Source: Salinibacter sp. 10B
Lineage (GTDB): Bacteria; Bacteroidota; Rhodothermia; Rhodothermales; Salinibacteraceae
Assembly (NCBI RefSeq): GCF_002954405.1
Contig: NZ_MQWC01000004.1
Location: 718,065 to 782,064, forward strand
Direction: 5' to 3'
DNA: 64,000 nucleotides
The stretch's first letter is position 1, and each line of letters begins with the position of its first letter. The notes under the pieces were generated by a model, which made no database searches, had not been told where the DNA came from, and worked only from the letters and a program-made list of their open reading frames with translations. Made by a program: the position numbers and the translations under genes. Positions 24,694-34,406 of this stretch are shown in pieces.

Positions 24694-25470
24694 CTATCCG
24701 ATCACGCCCCGCTCGGCCAGTGACGTGTGGTCGGTTCCAGCAATGATGAGATGGTCGTGCACCGGAATCCCCATTGTTTCGCCGGCCTCCACCAGCTGAC
24801 GGGTGATGCGAATGTCCTCTCGGCTCGGTTCCGGATTGCCGGACGGATGGTTGTGAAGACAGAGGACGGCCGCCGCGTCATCGAGGATGGCCTGCTCAAA
24901 CACCCCGCGCGGCTCCACGATGCTCGACGAAAGCCCACCTTCGCTGACGGTGTAGTCGCCGATGATGACATTGGCGGTATTGAGGTGCACGACCTTGAAG
25001 ACCTCTTTCTGCAGATCACGCATGAGAGGCCCGTACACGTCCGCCACGTCCTCGGGACAGGTTACCTGCACCCGCTCGTCCTGCTGCCGCTGCGACTCGA
25101 CCCGACGTCCGGCCTCGAAGGCCGCCGTAAGCTTGGCCGCTTTGGCCGGACCGATGCCCTGCGTGCGGGTCAGCTCCTTTGGTTTGCGCTGAGATACGGC
25201 ATGAAGTGAGCCGTAGCTCTGCAGAAGCGACCGTCCGAGTTCGACCGCGGAGACAGGTCCATCACTCGTACGGGTGCCCGAGCCAAGCAACAGCGCCAGC
25301 ACCTCAGCGTCGGAGAGCACCGTGGGCCCATGCTGTAACAGCTTCTCACGGGGCTGGTCCGAGGGGTCCCACTCGTGAATCGGTACGTGATAGAGCAGAG
25401 ACGGCTCCCCCGACGACTCACAAGAAGAGTCGGCCCCCGATTCTGCGGACGACGAATTGGCGGATCCCAT
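24694..25470 (-). CDS. radC: RadC family protein (JAB/MPN domain)
   Basis: 258 residues. After a Ser/Glu-rich tail of about 25 residues come the UPF0758 N-terminal helices (DQPREKLLQHGPTVLSDAEVLALLLGSG), a helix-hairpin-helix (TRTQGIGPAKAAKLTAAFE), and the JAB domain with the JAMM zinc motif HNHPSGNPEPSREDI. Historic naming suggests DNA repair, but the biochemical role remains uncertain; a metal-dependent hydrolase is expected. Cytoplasmic. It is downstream of kdgK's divergent space and upstream-facing on the minus strand, apparently monocistronic; rho begins its own unit further upstream. Confidence 0.93.
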   Translation of the reverse strand: MGSANSSSAESGADSSCESSGEPSLLYHVPIHEWDPSDQPREKLLQHGPTVLSDAEVLALLLGSGTRTSDGPVSAVELGRSLLQSYGSLHAVSQRKPKELTRTQGIGPAKAAKLTAAFEAGRRVESQRQQDERVQVTCPEDVADVYGPLMRDLQKEVFKVVHLNTANVIIGDYTVSEGGLSSSIVEPRGVFEQAILDDAAAVLCLHNHPSGNPEPSREDIRITRQLVEAGETMGIPVHDHLIIAGTDHTSLAERGVIG

Positions 25471-25608
25471 AAAACCGGATGATCTTGAGGTAAATTGTGA
25501 CTACACCCTCAAGACACATGGTCTCCGTCAAGCATAACGTCCGGATCCGCAAGCCCGAGGAACCGCCCCATAGGGCCGAACGTCCGGCCTTTGTGCCCCC
25601 TATCGTCC

Positions 25609-26730
25609 TTACTCCGGCACCAGCTCATTCAACAGGTGCGCGTTGGTGGGGCTGTTCTGCAGATGGCGCTGGAGGGCCTGCATGGCTTCGATGGGCGAGC
25701 GGGAGTTGAGGGCCCGAAAGAGCTGGTTGTGCTTCTTCCGACGCACCTCACCCAACAGCCGCTCCTCATTCCGCGTGCCGCTTTCCCGCAGGTTGACCGC
25801 CGGGAAAATCCGCTTATCAGCCATCTCACGGTCGAGCACAATCTCGGAGTTTCCGGTCCCTTTAAACTCCTCAAAGATGACCTCGTCCATCCGGCTGCCA
25901 GTGTCGACGAGCGCGGTGGCGATAATCGTGAGCGATCCGCCGCCTTCGACGTTGCGTGCAGCCCCGAAGATCTGGCGCGGCACCTTGAGCGCTTCGGCGT
26001 CGAGCCCGCCGGAAAGTGTGCGGCCACTGCCGTCTACCCATAGGTTGAAGGTGCGACCGAGACGGGTGAGGGAGTCGAGCAGAAGGACGACATCCTTCCC
26101 CATCTCTACAAGCCGCTTTGCGTGCTCCAGGGCGAGAGTCGACACCCGAACGTGGTTGTCTTCGCCGCGATCGTTGGAAGAGGCAAACACCTGCGCTTCG
26201 GTGGTGCGCCGAAAGTCCGTAACCTCTTCCGGCCGTTCGTCCACAAGCAACGCCACGAGCTCCACCTCAGAATGATTGGCGGTCACGCCCGCCGCGATGT
26301 CCTTGAGCATAACCGTCTTCCCTGCTCGCGGCGGCGACACGATGAGCGCCCGCTGACCCTTTCCAAGCGGGGCCACGAGATCGAGCACCCGCATGGACAT
26401 ATCATCGGCCCCCGTGATGAGGTTCAGCTTCTCATCTGGGTAGATGCTGGCCCCATGGTCAAACGTCTTGAGCTGCGCCCATTCCTTGGGCGGCATGCCC
26501 ATGACACTGTCGATCCAGCCAACCTGCATCCCGCCCTTACGGCCGGGTTTGAGGTCGCCTTCAATAACAACCCCATCCCGCAGATTGAACTTCCGGATGA
26601 GGGGAGGCGGCATAAACGGATCGTCGTCATCCTTCGGGAGGTCCGGCCGCAGCTCACGCATAAAGCCATACTTCTTGTCCCCGATCAACTCGAGGAGACG
26701 ACGAAATTTCTTGTTCTCGTTTTCGGACAT
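25609..26730 (-). CDS. rho: transcription termination factor Rho, short form
   Basis: 373 residues. RNA-dependent ATPase/helicase that ends transcription. Residues 11-63 correspond to the cold-shock RNA-binding domain (YGFMRELRPD, PPPLIRKFNLRDGVVIEGDL). The ATPase core has P-loop PPRAGKT (133-139), the catalytic-Glu region VDERPEEVTDFRR, Walker B VVLLLDSLTRLGR, Q-loop before VRVSTLALEHAKRLVE, and R-loop FKGTGN. Compared with the 419-residue E. coli protein it lacks the helical Rho_N domain (about 45 residues); many Bacteroidota have a longer N-terminus. Helicase and primary-site functions appear intact. The frame begins at ATG 26730, with an in-frame extension not supported upstream. Confidence 0.95.
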   Translation of the reverse strand: MSENENKKFRRLLELIGDKKYGFMRELRPDLPKDDDDPFMPPPLIRKFNLRDGVVIEGDLKPGRKGGMQVGWIDSVMGMPPKEWAQLKTFDHGASIYPDEKLNLITGADDMSMRVLDLVAPLGKGQRALIVSPPRAGKTVMLKDIAAGVTANHSEVELVALLVDERPEEVTDFRRTTEAQVFASSNDRGEDNHVRVSTLALEHAKRLVEMGKDVVLLLDSLTRLGRTFNLWVDGSGRTLSGGLDAEALKVPRQIFGAARNVEGGGSLTIIATALVDTGSRMDEVIFEEFKGTGNSEIVLDREMADKRIFPAVNLRESGTRNEERLLGEVRRKKHNQLFRALNSRSPIEAMQALQRHLQNSPTNAHLLNELVPE

Positions 26731-27670
26731 AATCGGTTACACGATGAGTGATAAAGCCGACAGGCATCGAACCGGACCGACCCTGTCGATACGCGTACAG
26801 AAAAAGGATTTCGATGCAAAACTGATCAGGCCACGCCCATGCCGTTCGTCAATTGGACGGCAAACGAGGCCCTGAACCGGGAGACGAGTTCGTCTTCCGA
26901 AATGGGCTTCGTGTCTGAATTCGTACTTCAACAGAATCACTGCCGTCCTCCCCCTTCCAGAGGAGCCCGCCATCGAGAGCCCTTCGCACGGCACCAACCT
27001 GATGCCGTGCCATGCGACTCCTTCGTTCGCTGTGCCGGAAGGCACCGGAGGAGGACGTACGTCTCGGAGGCGGGAACGTAGAAATAAAGGGACAAGCCCT
27101 GCGCCTCAGCAACACAACGAACGGAGCCAAACCGCCCCGAAACCAATCGGGGCCAATTGCACCGGAATCGTCTCTTGGTCTTGCTACTGAGAACGATTGG
27201 GCGTACAACGCAATGGAGTAGCGCTATACACTCACGTACACGGGGGAATAGACGCTATCGACGGGGAAGACCGTGGCCCACTGATGTCGGGACCAGCCCT
27301 GACACGTTTTCATTCACCATTGACTCTACACAATCCTCTAGATGCCCCTCGTGGGTCGTACTTCCATGACCCGACGTCGGGGAGACAAATCCAAGCCCTC
27401 ACGCCAGCGAGGGGTCATTCTTAGAGAAGCCAAGACGACTTTCTTACAGGGAAACAGACTGGCGCCAAGCCAGAAGATAGGTCCTTCAATCATCGGCTGG
27501 AACGCCGCGGTATACAGATGGTTTCCCGCACTCCGCTCTGGTACTGCCCCATGACCATATTGACGAAAACTCCGTTTTTCAAACGATCTGTCTCGGGCTT
27601 TCGCTCGATGAGCCAGCGTCCTCTGCACGCTGATCGTACCAGAAGTGGGAACCGCTGTTCTGTTCGTTGA
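26731..27670. other. 940-bp divergent gap without a supported gene
   Basis: The largest gap in the window, between rho (minus) and an alpha/beta hydrolase (plus). Short frames exist on both strands (the longest runs antisense from 27886 into the gap) but none shows recognisable residues or a consistent G/C third-position pattern. I looked for RNase P RNA, SRP RNA, tmRNA and tRNA hallmarks and saw none. The long leader could matter for rho autoregulation, which is known in other bacteria. Confidence 0.5.
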
Positions 27671-28459
27671 ATGCCCCAATCTGTGACCTATCAGGACCTG
27701 CACATCGAGGCGCACGGCCCCCACGATGCCCCTCCTCTCCTCCTCCTTCATGGCTGGGGCAGCAGTGCCCGAAATTTGCGCCCCCTCGCCGACGCCCTGT
27801 CGACCTCCTACCGAACACATTCCATCGACCTGCCGGGCCATGGAACGTCGCCTCCCCCTCCTGAGCCGTGGGGCGTTCCCGAGCATGCCGCTCTTCTACA
27901 CGCCTACATTGAGAACGAGATCCAATCCCCAGTCACCCTCCTCGGCCACTCCAACGGAGGACGTATTTCGTTGTATATGGCGAGCACCCCGTCGTACGCT
28001 GATCTCGTTGACCGCCTCGTCCTTATTAGCCCATCAGGGATCCGTCCTGAGCGCTCCTGGCGCTACCACCTGCGGTCCGGCCTGGCCCACATCCTGAAAG
28101 CGCCCTTCCAGGCCCTTCCGTCCCCTCTCCGGACCCCCGCCCTGGACTGGCTCCGACACTCTCTGGTGTGGCGCCTGCTGGGCTCCTCCGACTACAATAC
28201 CCTTTCGGGGGTCATGCGCGAGACGTTTGTAAAAACGGTTAACCACTATCTGGACGACGAGCTGGAGCAGATTCACGTTCCTACGCTTCTGTTTTGGGGG
28301 ACGGAAGACACGGCCGTCTCCCGTCGGCAAATGGGCATCATCGAAGAATCGATCGACGATTGTGGACTCGTCGAACTGGAAGGCGCCGGCCACTACGGTC
28401 ATCTCGACAATTTTGACACTGTTCTCTCTGGTACCCGACATTTCTTAGAGAACACGTAG
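27671..28459 (+). CDS. alpha/beta-fold hydrolase
   Basis: 262 residues. Oxyanion segment LLLHGWGSSARNLRPLADAL, nucleophile elbow GHSNGG (Ser near 94), an acid in LLFWGTEDTAVSRRQM and the catalytic His in GAGHYGHLDN give a complete triad. Small lid region between about 125 and 185. No signal peptide, so it is cytoplasmic. It precedes a membrane Mur ligase on the same strand (gap 278 bp). Similar hydrolase-Mur ligase pairs occur in other bacteria, as I recall, but the substrate is unknown. ATG 27671 is preceded by no clear ribosome-binding site, like most genes here. Confidence 0.88.
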   Translation: MPQSVTYQDLHIEAHGPHDAPPLLLLHGWGSSARNLRPLADALSTSYRTHSIDLPGHGTSPPPPEPWGVPEHAALLHAYIENEIQSPVTLLGHSNGGRISLYMASTPSYADLVDRLVLISPSGIRPERSWRYHLRSGLAHILKAPFQALPSPLRTPALDWLRHSLVWRLLGSSDYNTLSGVMRETFVKTVNHYLDDELEQIHVPTLLFWGTEDTAVSRRQMGIIEESIDDCGLVELEGAGHYGHLDNFDTVLSGTRHFLENT

Positions 28460-28737
28460 ACGACTCGTGTACTAAAGGTTCTGTATTCTAGGAGGCTCTT
28501 TCGATTTCCGATCATCCTAGCCTGAAAAACGCGTATCCCAGTGGCATGGTACGGAGCGTATACGTCGGCCTCCCTGGCGGGACGCACGGGTCCGCAGTCG
28601 TTACAATCAGCTTGAATCCCCGTCGGATGAATCCAACACAGCCTCTATCGCCATTCTGCGCGAGCGACGGGATCGTGTAAAATCAAAACAACCTCTGCAT
28701 CTGGAACGGCCCTTCTCTCTACCCAACGCTACGACCG

Positions 28738-30363
28738 ATGACGATTGCCCTCTCCATTCTCGCGACCATAGCAACCGTATTCGCGGGGTGGCGGGCCATG
28801 CGGCGCACGCGTTTTTTCCTCCATATCTTTCAGCTGGAAACCTACAAGTTTGACCGATACGGCGACTGGCTCCTCACCCACATCCCCTCGGCTGTCGTCC
28901 GCCTTTCACATGCAGTCGGCGCCGGTCTCCTGGGACTGGCGGCAGCCGGATTCGCCTACTACGACGCTAACTGGGTCGCTCTGGGACTCCTTCCCCTCTG
29001 GACCCTGTCATTCATCTCGTCGCGACGCTACCGCAGCGATCAAGAAAAGAAACCGCTCGCCTTTACGGCTCGAATGACCCGTCTCGCACTCGCCACTGGC
29101 GCGGTGGCTCTCCTTCCTCTTGCGTGTGGGGCCCTGTACGGATGGATGCGTGCCGATCCAAGTGGCTTTTTCTGGTACCTGCTGGGCTTCCTCGTGACCG
29201 ACCTCGGCGCGCCGCTCTGGGTCGCCCTCGGGGCTGGCCTCACTCACCCCATCGAAACCATCATTCAGGAAGGCTTCAAACGAGAGGCACGACAGCATCT
29301 GAAAGAGCGCTCGAACCTTTCGGTCATCGGCATTACCGGTTCCTACGGGAAAACGAGTACCAAATTTATCGTTGCCGAGCTGCTGCGGCAGAAATTCAAT
29401 GTGTACGCAACCCCCAGCTCATACAACACGCCGATGGGGCTCTGCCTCGCCGTCAACGAGCATCTCAAGCCTGAACACCAGGTCCTCGTACTGGAGTACG
29501 GCATCCGCTACCCCGGCGATATCGATGAGCTCTGCGACATCGCGCGCCCGTCCCTCTCGGTCGTCACGACCATCGGCGTCGCCCACCTCGAAACGATGGG
29601 GTCCATGGACGCCATCGCGGACGAGAAGGGGAAGCTCGTCGAGTACACCTCTCCGAACGGCCCCACGGTCCTGAACGCCGACGATGATCGGGTAGACGCA
29701 ATGGCGGCCCGTGCAGACGGGCCCGTATGGCGCATCTCGACCGAGGGTGCTCCCGACGCCGACATTACGGCCCACAACATCCGATACGACACAAACGGAA
29801 CGTCCTTTTCCGTCACGGACGATACCGGCACGACGGCAACGTTCCACACACGCCTGCTCGGCGTGCACAACGTGACGAATGTATTGCTGGCCGTGGCCGT
29901 GGGCCGGAGCATGGGACTTCGGCTGCGGCAAATGGCTCACGCCGCCGAACGGATTGACCCGATCGAACATCGACTGCAACTCCGCGAGCGCGGAAACGTG
30001 ACGATCATTGACGACGCCTTCAACTCGAACCCCATCGGAGCCCGCAATGCAGTCGAGATCTTGGGGCAAATGAACGAGGGACGACGCGTCATCGTGACTC
30101 CCGGGATGGTGGAGCTGGGCGAACGGCAGTGGTCGGAAAACAAAACGCTCGGCACGCACATTGCCGAGCACGGCATTGATCTGGCCGTGCTGATTGGCTC
30201 CGAACAAACGGCCCCTATTCGGGAGGGACTCGCAGAAGCAGAGTTTCCGGACGAGCGAGTGAAGATTTTCGAGTCTCTCTTCGAGGCGCAGGAGTTTCTG
30301 AAACAGTATCTTGAATCGGGAGATGTGGTGCTCTACGAAAATGACCTGCCCGATCAGTACTGA
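28738..30363 (+). CDS. membrane-anchored Mur ligase family protein (MurF-like)
   Basis: 541 residues. The N-terminal 170 residues hold about four hydrophobic segments (2-17, 57-75, 80-90, 116-132 and 140-165), absent from ordinary MurF. The ligase follows: ATP loop VIGITGSYGKTSTKFI (about 196-211), central-domain segments YNTPMGLCLAVNEHL, VTTIGVAHLETMGSMDAIADEKG, and the C-terminal domain with IIDDAFNSNPIGARNAVEIL and GERQWSENKTLG. These match UDP-MurNAc-tripeptide:D-Ala-D-Ala ligase and its paralogues. Whether this is the essential MurF or a paralogue acting on another membrane-linked amino-acid polymer is not decidable here; no other mur gene is in the window. Confidence 0.88.
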   Translation: MTIALSILATIATVFAGWRAMRRTRFFLHIFQLETYKFDRYGDWLLTHIPSAVVRLSHAVGAGLLGLAAAGFAYYDANWVALGLLPLWTLSFISSRRYRSDQEKKPLAFTARMTRLALATGAVALLPLACGALYGWMRADPSGFFWYLLGFLVTDLGAPLWVALGAGLTHPIETIIQEGFKREARQHLKERSNLSVIGITGSYGKTSTKFIVAELLRQKFNVYATPSSYNTPMGLCLAVNEHLKPEHQVLVLEYGIRYPGDIDELCDIARPSLSVVTTIGVAHLETMGSMDAIADEKGKLVEYTSPNGPTVLNADDDRVDAMAARADGPVWRISTEGAPDADITAHNIRYDTNGTSFSVTDDTGTTATFHTRLLGVHNVTNVLLAVAVGRSMGLRLRQMAHAAERIDPIEHRLQLRERGNVTIIDDAFNSNPIGARNAVEILGQMNEGRRVIVTPGMVELGERQWSENKTLGTHIAEHGIDLAVLIGSEQTAPIREGLAEAEFPDERVKIFESLFEAQEFLKQYLESGDVVLYENDLPDQY

Positions 30364-30477
30364 TTGCGGACTCGGAAACAAAGAGGGGGACGGACGTGCC
30401 TTCCCTACCCCTGCCTGTGCCCCTCCCCATTCCTGCTCGCGCTCCTCCACACCCCCTTCTCGCCCCCCACCACCCTC

Positions 30478-31080
30478 ATGCTCGACTACGAACAACGCCT
30501 GTGGACGGATGGATATCAGCGAGTAGCAGGCCTCGACGAGGCTGGACGGGGCTGTCTGGCCGGGCCCGTCGTGGCTGCCGCCGTCGTCCTCCCGCCCGAA
30601 ACGGAGATCCCTGCGATTGCCGATAGTAAAGCGCTTTCCGAAGAACAACGGCTCGACGCCCGTACCCAGATCGAGGAACAGGCCCTCTCGTTCGCAATCG
30701 CCCATTGCTCGCCCGACGAGATCGACGAGCTCAACATCCTGCAGGCCGCCCTTGAGGCCATGCGCCGGGCCGCCAGCGAGTGCCAACCGCCCCCCGACTT
30801 CCTGCTGGTGGATGGCAATCAATGGTCGCGCTCCCTCACCGAGGCTCCCTGGCCGTACGAGACTGTAGTGAAAGGCGACGCAACGAGCCAGTCCATCGCT
30901 GCTGCCTCCATTCTTGCCAAAACGGAACGGGATGCCACAATGCGTACGCTACACGATCAGCATCCCGAGTACGGCTGGGATACAAACGTAGGCTATCCCA
31001 CCCAGCAGCACTACGACGCCCTTGCCGAGCATGGGGTCACCCCTCATCATCGACAGTCGTTCACCCTCTTTCGGGATTAA
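30478..31080 (+). CDS. rnhB: ribonuclease HII
   Basis: 200 residues from ATG 30478. Removes ribonucleotides from DNA:RNA duplexes. The catalytic DEDD set is visible: VAGLDEAGRGCLAGP (Asp and Glu), LLVDGNQ (Asp in the third position), and VVKGDATSQSIAAASILAKTERD (Asp). HPEYGWDTNVGYPTQQHYDAL and HRQSF complete the family signature. The upstream in-frame extension to 30364 is Pro/Cys-rich and without homology, so it is rejected. It follows the Mur ligase by 114 bp on the same strand. Cytoplasmic; length normal. Confidence 0.96.
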   Translation: MLDYEQRLWTDGYQRVAGLDEAGRGCLAGPVVAAAVVLPPETEIPAIADSKALSEEQRLDARTQIEEQALSFAIAHCSPDEIDELNILQAALEAMRRAASECQPPPDFLLVDGNQWSRSLTEAPWPYETVVKGDATSQSIAAASILAKTERDATMRTLHDQHPEYGWDTNVGYPTQQHYDALAEHGVTPHHRQSFTLFRD

Positions 31081-31213
31081 TCCTCCAACCCTACCAGGTC
31101 CTCGTTCCGGCTTGCCTCCGTCGCCCCCGCACATTTATCCTTGGAGAAAGGCAGGACTGAACTCTGTCCCAATGCCTTCTCCATCGCATCACACAACGCA
31201 AGACTGTTTCTCC

Positions 31214-33193
31214 ATGCCTGGAACCGCTTCCACCCCCACAAACACATTTCCGTTTGACCAGGAGGTCGTGTGGACGCCCGACCCCGACGTGGTGGCCGAT
31301 TCGAATCTGCAACACTTCATCGATGAGCACGGACTGTCCGGGCTCGATGATTTGCGCACTCGTGCCGCCAACGATGTCGGATGGTTCTGGGCGGCGGTGC
31401 TCGACGATCTCGACGTCGAATTCTACCAGGACTACGATGAGATCGTCGATTTGTCGGAGGGAATTCAGCACCCGACGTGGTGTGTGGGCGGCGAGATGAA
31501 CATCGTCCACAACCTTCTCGACAAGTGGCAAGGCACTCCCGTCGAGGACCAGGTTGCTCTCCGGTGGGAAGGCGAAGACGGAACGACTCAGACCTTGACC
31601 TATGGGGCCCTTCATCAGCGCGTGTGTCGATGTGCCAACGCGCTCCGCGACATGGGATTGGGACGGGGCGATCGAATCGGGCTCTACATGCCCATGACGC
31701 CCGAAATCGTGATCGCCTTCCTTGCGATCATCAAGATCGGCGGCGTCCTCTTGCCTCTCTTCAGTGGCTACGGGGTGGGTGCGATTGTCACCCGACTGCA
31801 AGGCGCCGAGGCGAAGGCCCTGTTCACGGCCGACGGCTTTGCGCGCCGGGACTCTCCCATCAAAATGAAGGAGACGGCGGACGAGGCTGTTCGCCAGTGT
31901 CCATCGGTCGAGCACGTCATCGTGCATCGGCACCTTGACCGAACGGATGTGCCGATGACCGAGGGTCGGGACGTCTTCTGGTCGGAGGCACTGGCGGGCC
32001 ACGACGATGAGGCCTACACGGAGCGTACGAAGGCCGAAGACGTGGTGATGATCATCTACACGAGTGGCACCACTGGTCCTCCCAAGGGGACGGTGCACAC
32101 GCACTGCGGCTTTCCCCTCAAGGGCGCGCAGGACATGTACCACTCGATGGATCTGAAGCCAGAAGAGACAATGTACTGGATGAGCGACATGGGGTGGATG
32201 ATGGGACCGTGGCTGGTGTTCGGCACCCTGACCGTCGGCGCCACCATGGTGCTGTATGACGGGGCCCCCGACCATCCGGATCCGGGACGTCTCTGGCGCA
32301 TGGTGGACGATCACGAGGTCACGCACCTGGGGGTCTCACCTACCCTCATCCGGGCCCTCAAAACCCACGGAAACGAGCCCGTCGACGCCGCCGATCTATC
32401 GAGCCTGCGGGCCATTGGCTCCACCGGTAGCCCCTGGGACCCCGAATCTTGGATGTGGTGCTTCGAAACGGTGCTCGATGGCGAAAAACCCATTCTCAAC
32501 TACTCCGGCGGGACCGAAATTTCCGGGGGCATTCTCTGCGGCAATTTCTTGGAGCCCTTAAAGCCGGCCGCCTTTTCCGGTCCTGTGCCTGGCATGGACG
32601 CCGACGTGGTGGACAGTGAGGGCACCCCGGTCCGGGGCGAGGTCGGCGAACTCATCCTTCGAAAGCCCTGGATTGGCATGACCCGGAGCTTTTGGGGTGA
32701 CGATGATCGTTATCACGACGCCTATTGGAGCCGTTTCGAGGACGTGTGGGTCCACGGCGACTTCGCCGCCATCGACGAGGACGGCCTCTGGTACATCCTG
32801 GGGCGCTCGGACGATACCATCAACGTTGCGGGCAAGCGCATCGGCCCCGCCGAAATTGAAGCTCTCCTCAATGCACACGAGGCCGTGGCAGAAAGTGCCG
32901 CTATCGGGGTCCCGCATGACGTCAAGGGATCGGAGATCGTCGCCTTCGCGGTGCTGCAGCCCGAACACGACGAGAGCGATGCCCTGCGTGCCGACCTCAT
33001 GCAACAGGTCGTCGCCGAAATGGGCAAACCGCTCAAGCCTCGTGAGATTCTGTTTGCCGATGCTCTTCCCAAAACGCGCAACGCCAAGGTGATGCGCCGC
33101 TTGATCCGGGCCGCGTATCTCAACGAAGACTTGGGCGACACATCAAGCCTGGAAGACCCCAATACTGTCCAGGCAATTCAAAACGCACGGTGA
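31214..33193 (+). CDS. acyl-CoA synthetase of the acetyl-CoA synthetase type
   Basis: 659 residues from ATG 31214; ATG 31172 is equally possible. AMP-forming ligase that activates a carboxylic acid to its CoA ester. Blocks: ATP loop VMIIYTSGTTGPPKGTVHTHCGF, acetyl-CoA-synthetase-like YWMSDMGWMMGPWLVFGTL, NYSGGTEISGG, VHGDFAAIDEDGLWYILGRSDDTINVAGKRIGPAEIE, and PKTRNAKVMRRLIRAAY with the catalytic Lys. The GWMMGPW motif is Acs-like, suggesting short-chain acids (acetate, propionate or a branched acid), but the N-terminal domain differs from canonical Acs. Cytoplasmic. No linked beta-oxidation or acetate genes. It follows rnhB at a 133-bp distance. Confidence 0.9.
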   Translation: MPGTASTPTNTFPFDQEVVWTPDPDVVADSNLQHFIDEHGLSGLDDLRTRAANDVGWFWAAVLDDLDVEFYQDYDEIVDLSEGIQHPTWCVGGEMNIVHNLLDKWQGTPVEDQVALRWEGEDGTTQTLTYGALHQRVCRCANALRDMGLGRGDRIGLYMPMTPEIVIAFLAIIKIGGVLLPLFSGYGVGAIVTRLQGAEAKALFTADGFARRDSPIKMKETADEAVRQCPSVEHVIVHRHLDRTDVPMTEGRDVFWSEALAGHDDEAYTERTKAEDVVMIIYTSGTTGPPKGTVHTHCGFPLKGAQDMYHSMDLKPEETMYWMSDMGWMMGPWLVFGTLTVGATMVLYDGAPDHPDPGRLWRMVDDHEVTHLGVSPTLIRALKTHGNEPVDAADLSSLRAIGSTGSPWDPESWMWCFETVLDGEKPILNYSGGTEISGGILCGNFLEPLKPAAFSGPVPGMDADVVDSEGTPVRGEVGELILRKPWIGMTRSFWGDDDRYHDAYWSRFEDVWVHGDFAAIDEDGLWYILGRSDDTINVAGKRIGPAEIEALLNAHEAVAESAAIGVPHDVKGSEIVAFAVLQPEHDESDALRADLMQQVVAEMGKPLKPREILFADALPKTRNAKVMRRLIRAAYLNEDLGDTSSLEDPNTVQAIQNAR

Positions 33194-33266
33194 GACAGAA
33201 CCATATGGGGACATTCGTCGTTTCTTTACACGTATTCAATCTCAGGATGGCTCGCCCGCTCCGGTC

Positions 33267-34406
33267 ATGCCCGGCTTCTTCCGATCGTTGCTTTTCCTGC
33301 TTCTGATCGCCATTGCCTCCACTGCCCCAGTTCCAGCACAACCGAGAGGCAGCACCATTACTGGGACTGTGGTCGACGATAGCACCGGCGTGCCACTGCC
33401 ACACACGCATGTCTTCATTTCCCGATCAATGACGGGCACAACCGTCGATGCCGACGGGCACTTTCGTCTGACCGGTATTTCCCCCGGGGCCAAGCGACTA
33501 TACGTGACGCGACTGGGGTATGAGCCTACCCAGGTGAATCTCGTCCTTTCTTCGGATACGACGCTCACGTTCGATTTCCGTCTTCATCCGACCGTAATTC
33601 AGGCGGACACGGTTACGGTCTCCGCTCCGCGGGATAAGGACTGGTACGAACGACTCGACCGATTCGAGCGGCTATTCGTCGGTGCGTCCGAGATGGCCGC
33701 ACGCTGCCGCCTGACCAATCCAAAAGTGCTGCAGTTTGACACGGCCTGGTGGGGCAAATTCTCGGCCAGTGCCTCCCGTCCCCTTATCTTCGAAAACCGT
33801 GCCCTGGGCTACCGCGTCACGTACTACCTGAAAGACTTCGAGGTACGGGGAGACCTGATACGCTGGGACGGTGAGCCCGTCTTTGCCCCTCTTTCCCCTC
33901 GCGACTCGGCAGAAGCTGCTCGTTGGGATGCCAACCGACGCAAAGCCTTTTACGGCTCGCTCCGCCACTTCCTCCTCGCGTTGATCAACGACCGGATCGA
34001 GGAGGAAGACTTTCGAATGTACCGCCTGCCTCGGGCCCAGGCGTTTCGGGCCATGGAACGGGCAGATCGGTTTCCGATTGGTCGGGACAAGATTGTGACT
34101 GGACGAGAGGATTCGCTGTATACCCTGAGCTTCCGCGGCATCCTGGAGGTCCAGTACGAAAGCGAATCCGAAGCCCACGCCTATCTTGAATGGGCTCATG
34201 CCCATCGTGCCCCGAAGGACTATCAGACGTCCCGCATCCGCCTGAATACTCATCCCATTCACGTGGACCGTCAGGGCAACATCGTAGAGCCGTACGGTAC
34301 CACACTCTACCGGTATTTTGCATTCACCCGCCGGATGGCCCAGCTTCTTCCCCGGGGCTACCGCCCCTCCGACACCTCCCTCACCGCCACAGTGTCTTCG
34401 AACTGA
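33267..34406 (+). CDS. exported protein with carboxypeptidase-regulatory-like domain
   Basis: 379 residues. Signal peptide 1-24 (cleavage around PVPAQ). Residues 29-105 form a beta-sandwich CarboxypepD_reg-like domain (ITGTVVDDSTGVPLPHTHVFISRSMTGTTVDADGHFRL), the same domain that heads many TonB-dependent receptors in Bacteroidota. The remaining 270 residues are not a beta barrel: there is no TonB plug or porin strand pattern. They resemble other Bacteroidota secreted proteins that end in similar unknown domains. C149 is one of very few cysteines in the mature part. Likely periplasmic or surface; function unknown. It is convergent with yraN. Confidence 0.82.
   Translation: MPGFFRSLLFLLLIAIASTAPVPAQPRGSTITGTVVDDSTGVPLPHTHVFISRSMTGTTVDADGHFRLTGISPGAKRLYVTRLGYEPTQVNLVLSSDTTLTFDFRLHPTVIQADTVTVSAPRDKDWYERLDRFERLFVGASEMAARCRLTNPKVLQFDTAWWGKFSASASRPLIFENRALGYRVTYYLKDFEVRGDLIRWDGEPVFAPLSPRDSAEAARWDANRRKAFYGSLRHFLLALINDRIEEEDFRMYRLPRAQAFRAMERADRFPIGRDKIVTGREDSLYTLSFRGILEVQYESESEAHAYLEWAHAHRAPKDYQTSRIRLNTHPIHVDRQGNIVEPYGTTLYRYFAFTRRMAQLLPRGYRPSDTSLTATVSSN

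Noticed and set aside
27338-27886. Minus-strand frame extending from the 940-bp gap into the alpha/beta hydrolase gene
   Set aside because: Overlaps a real gene by about 200 bp and shows no recognisable residues.
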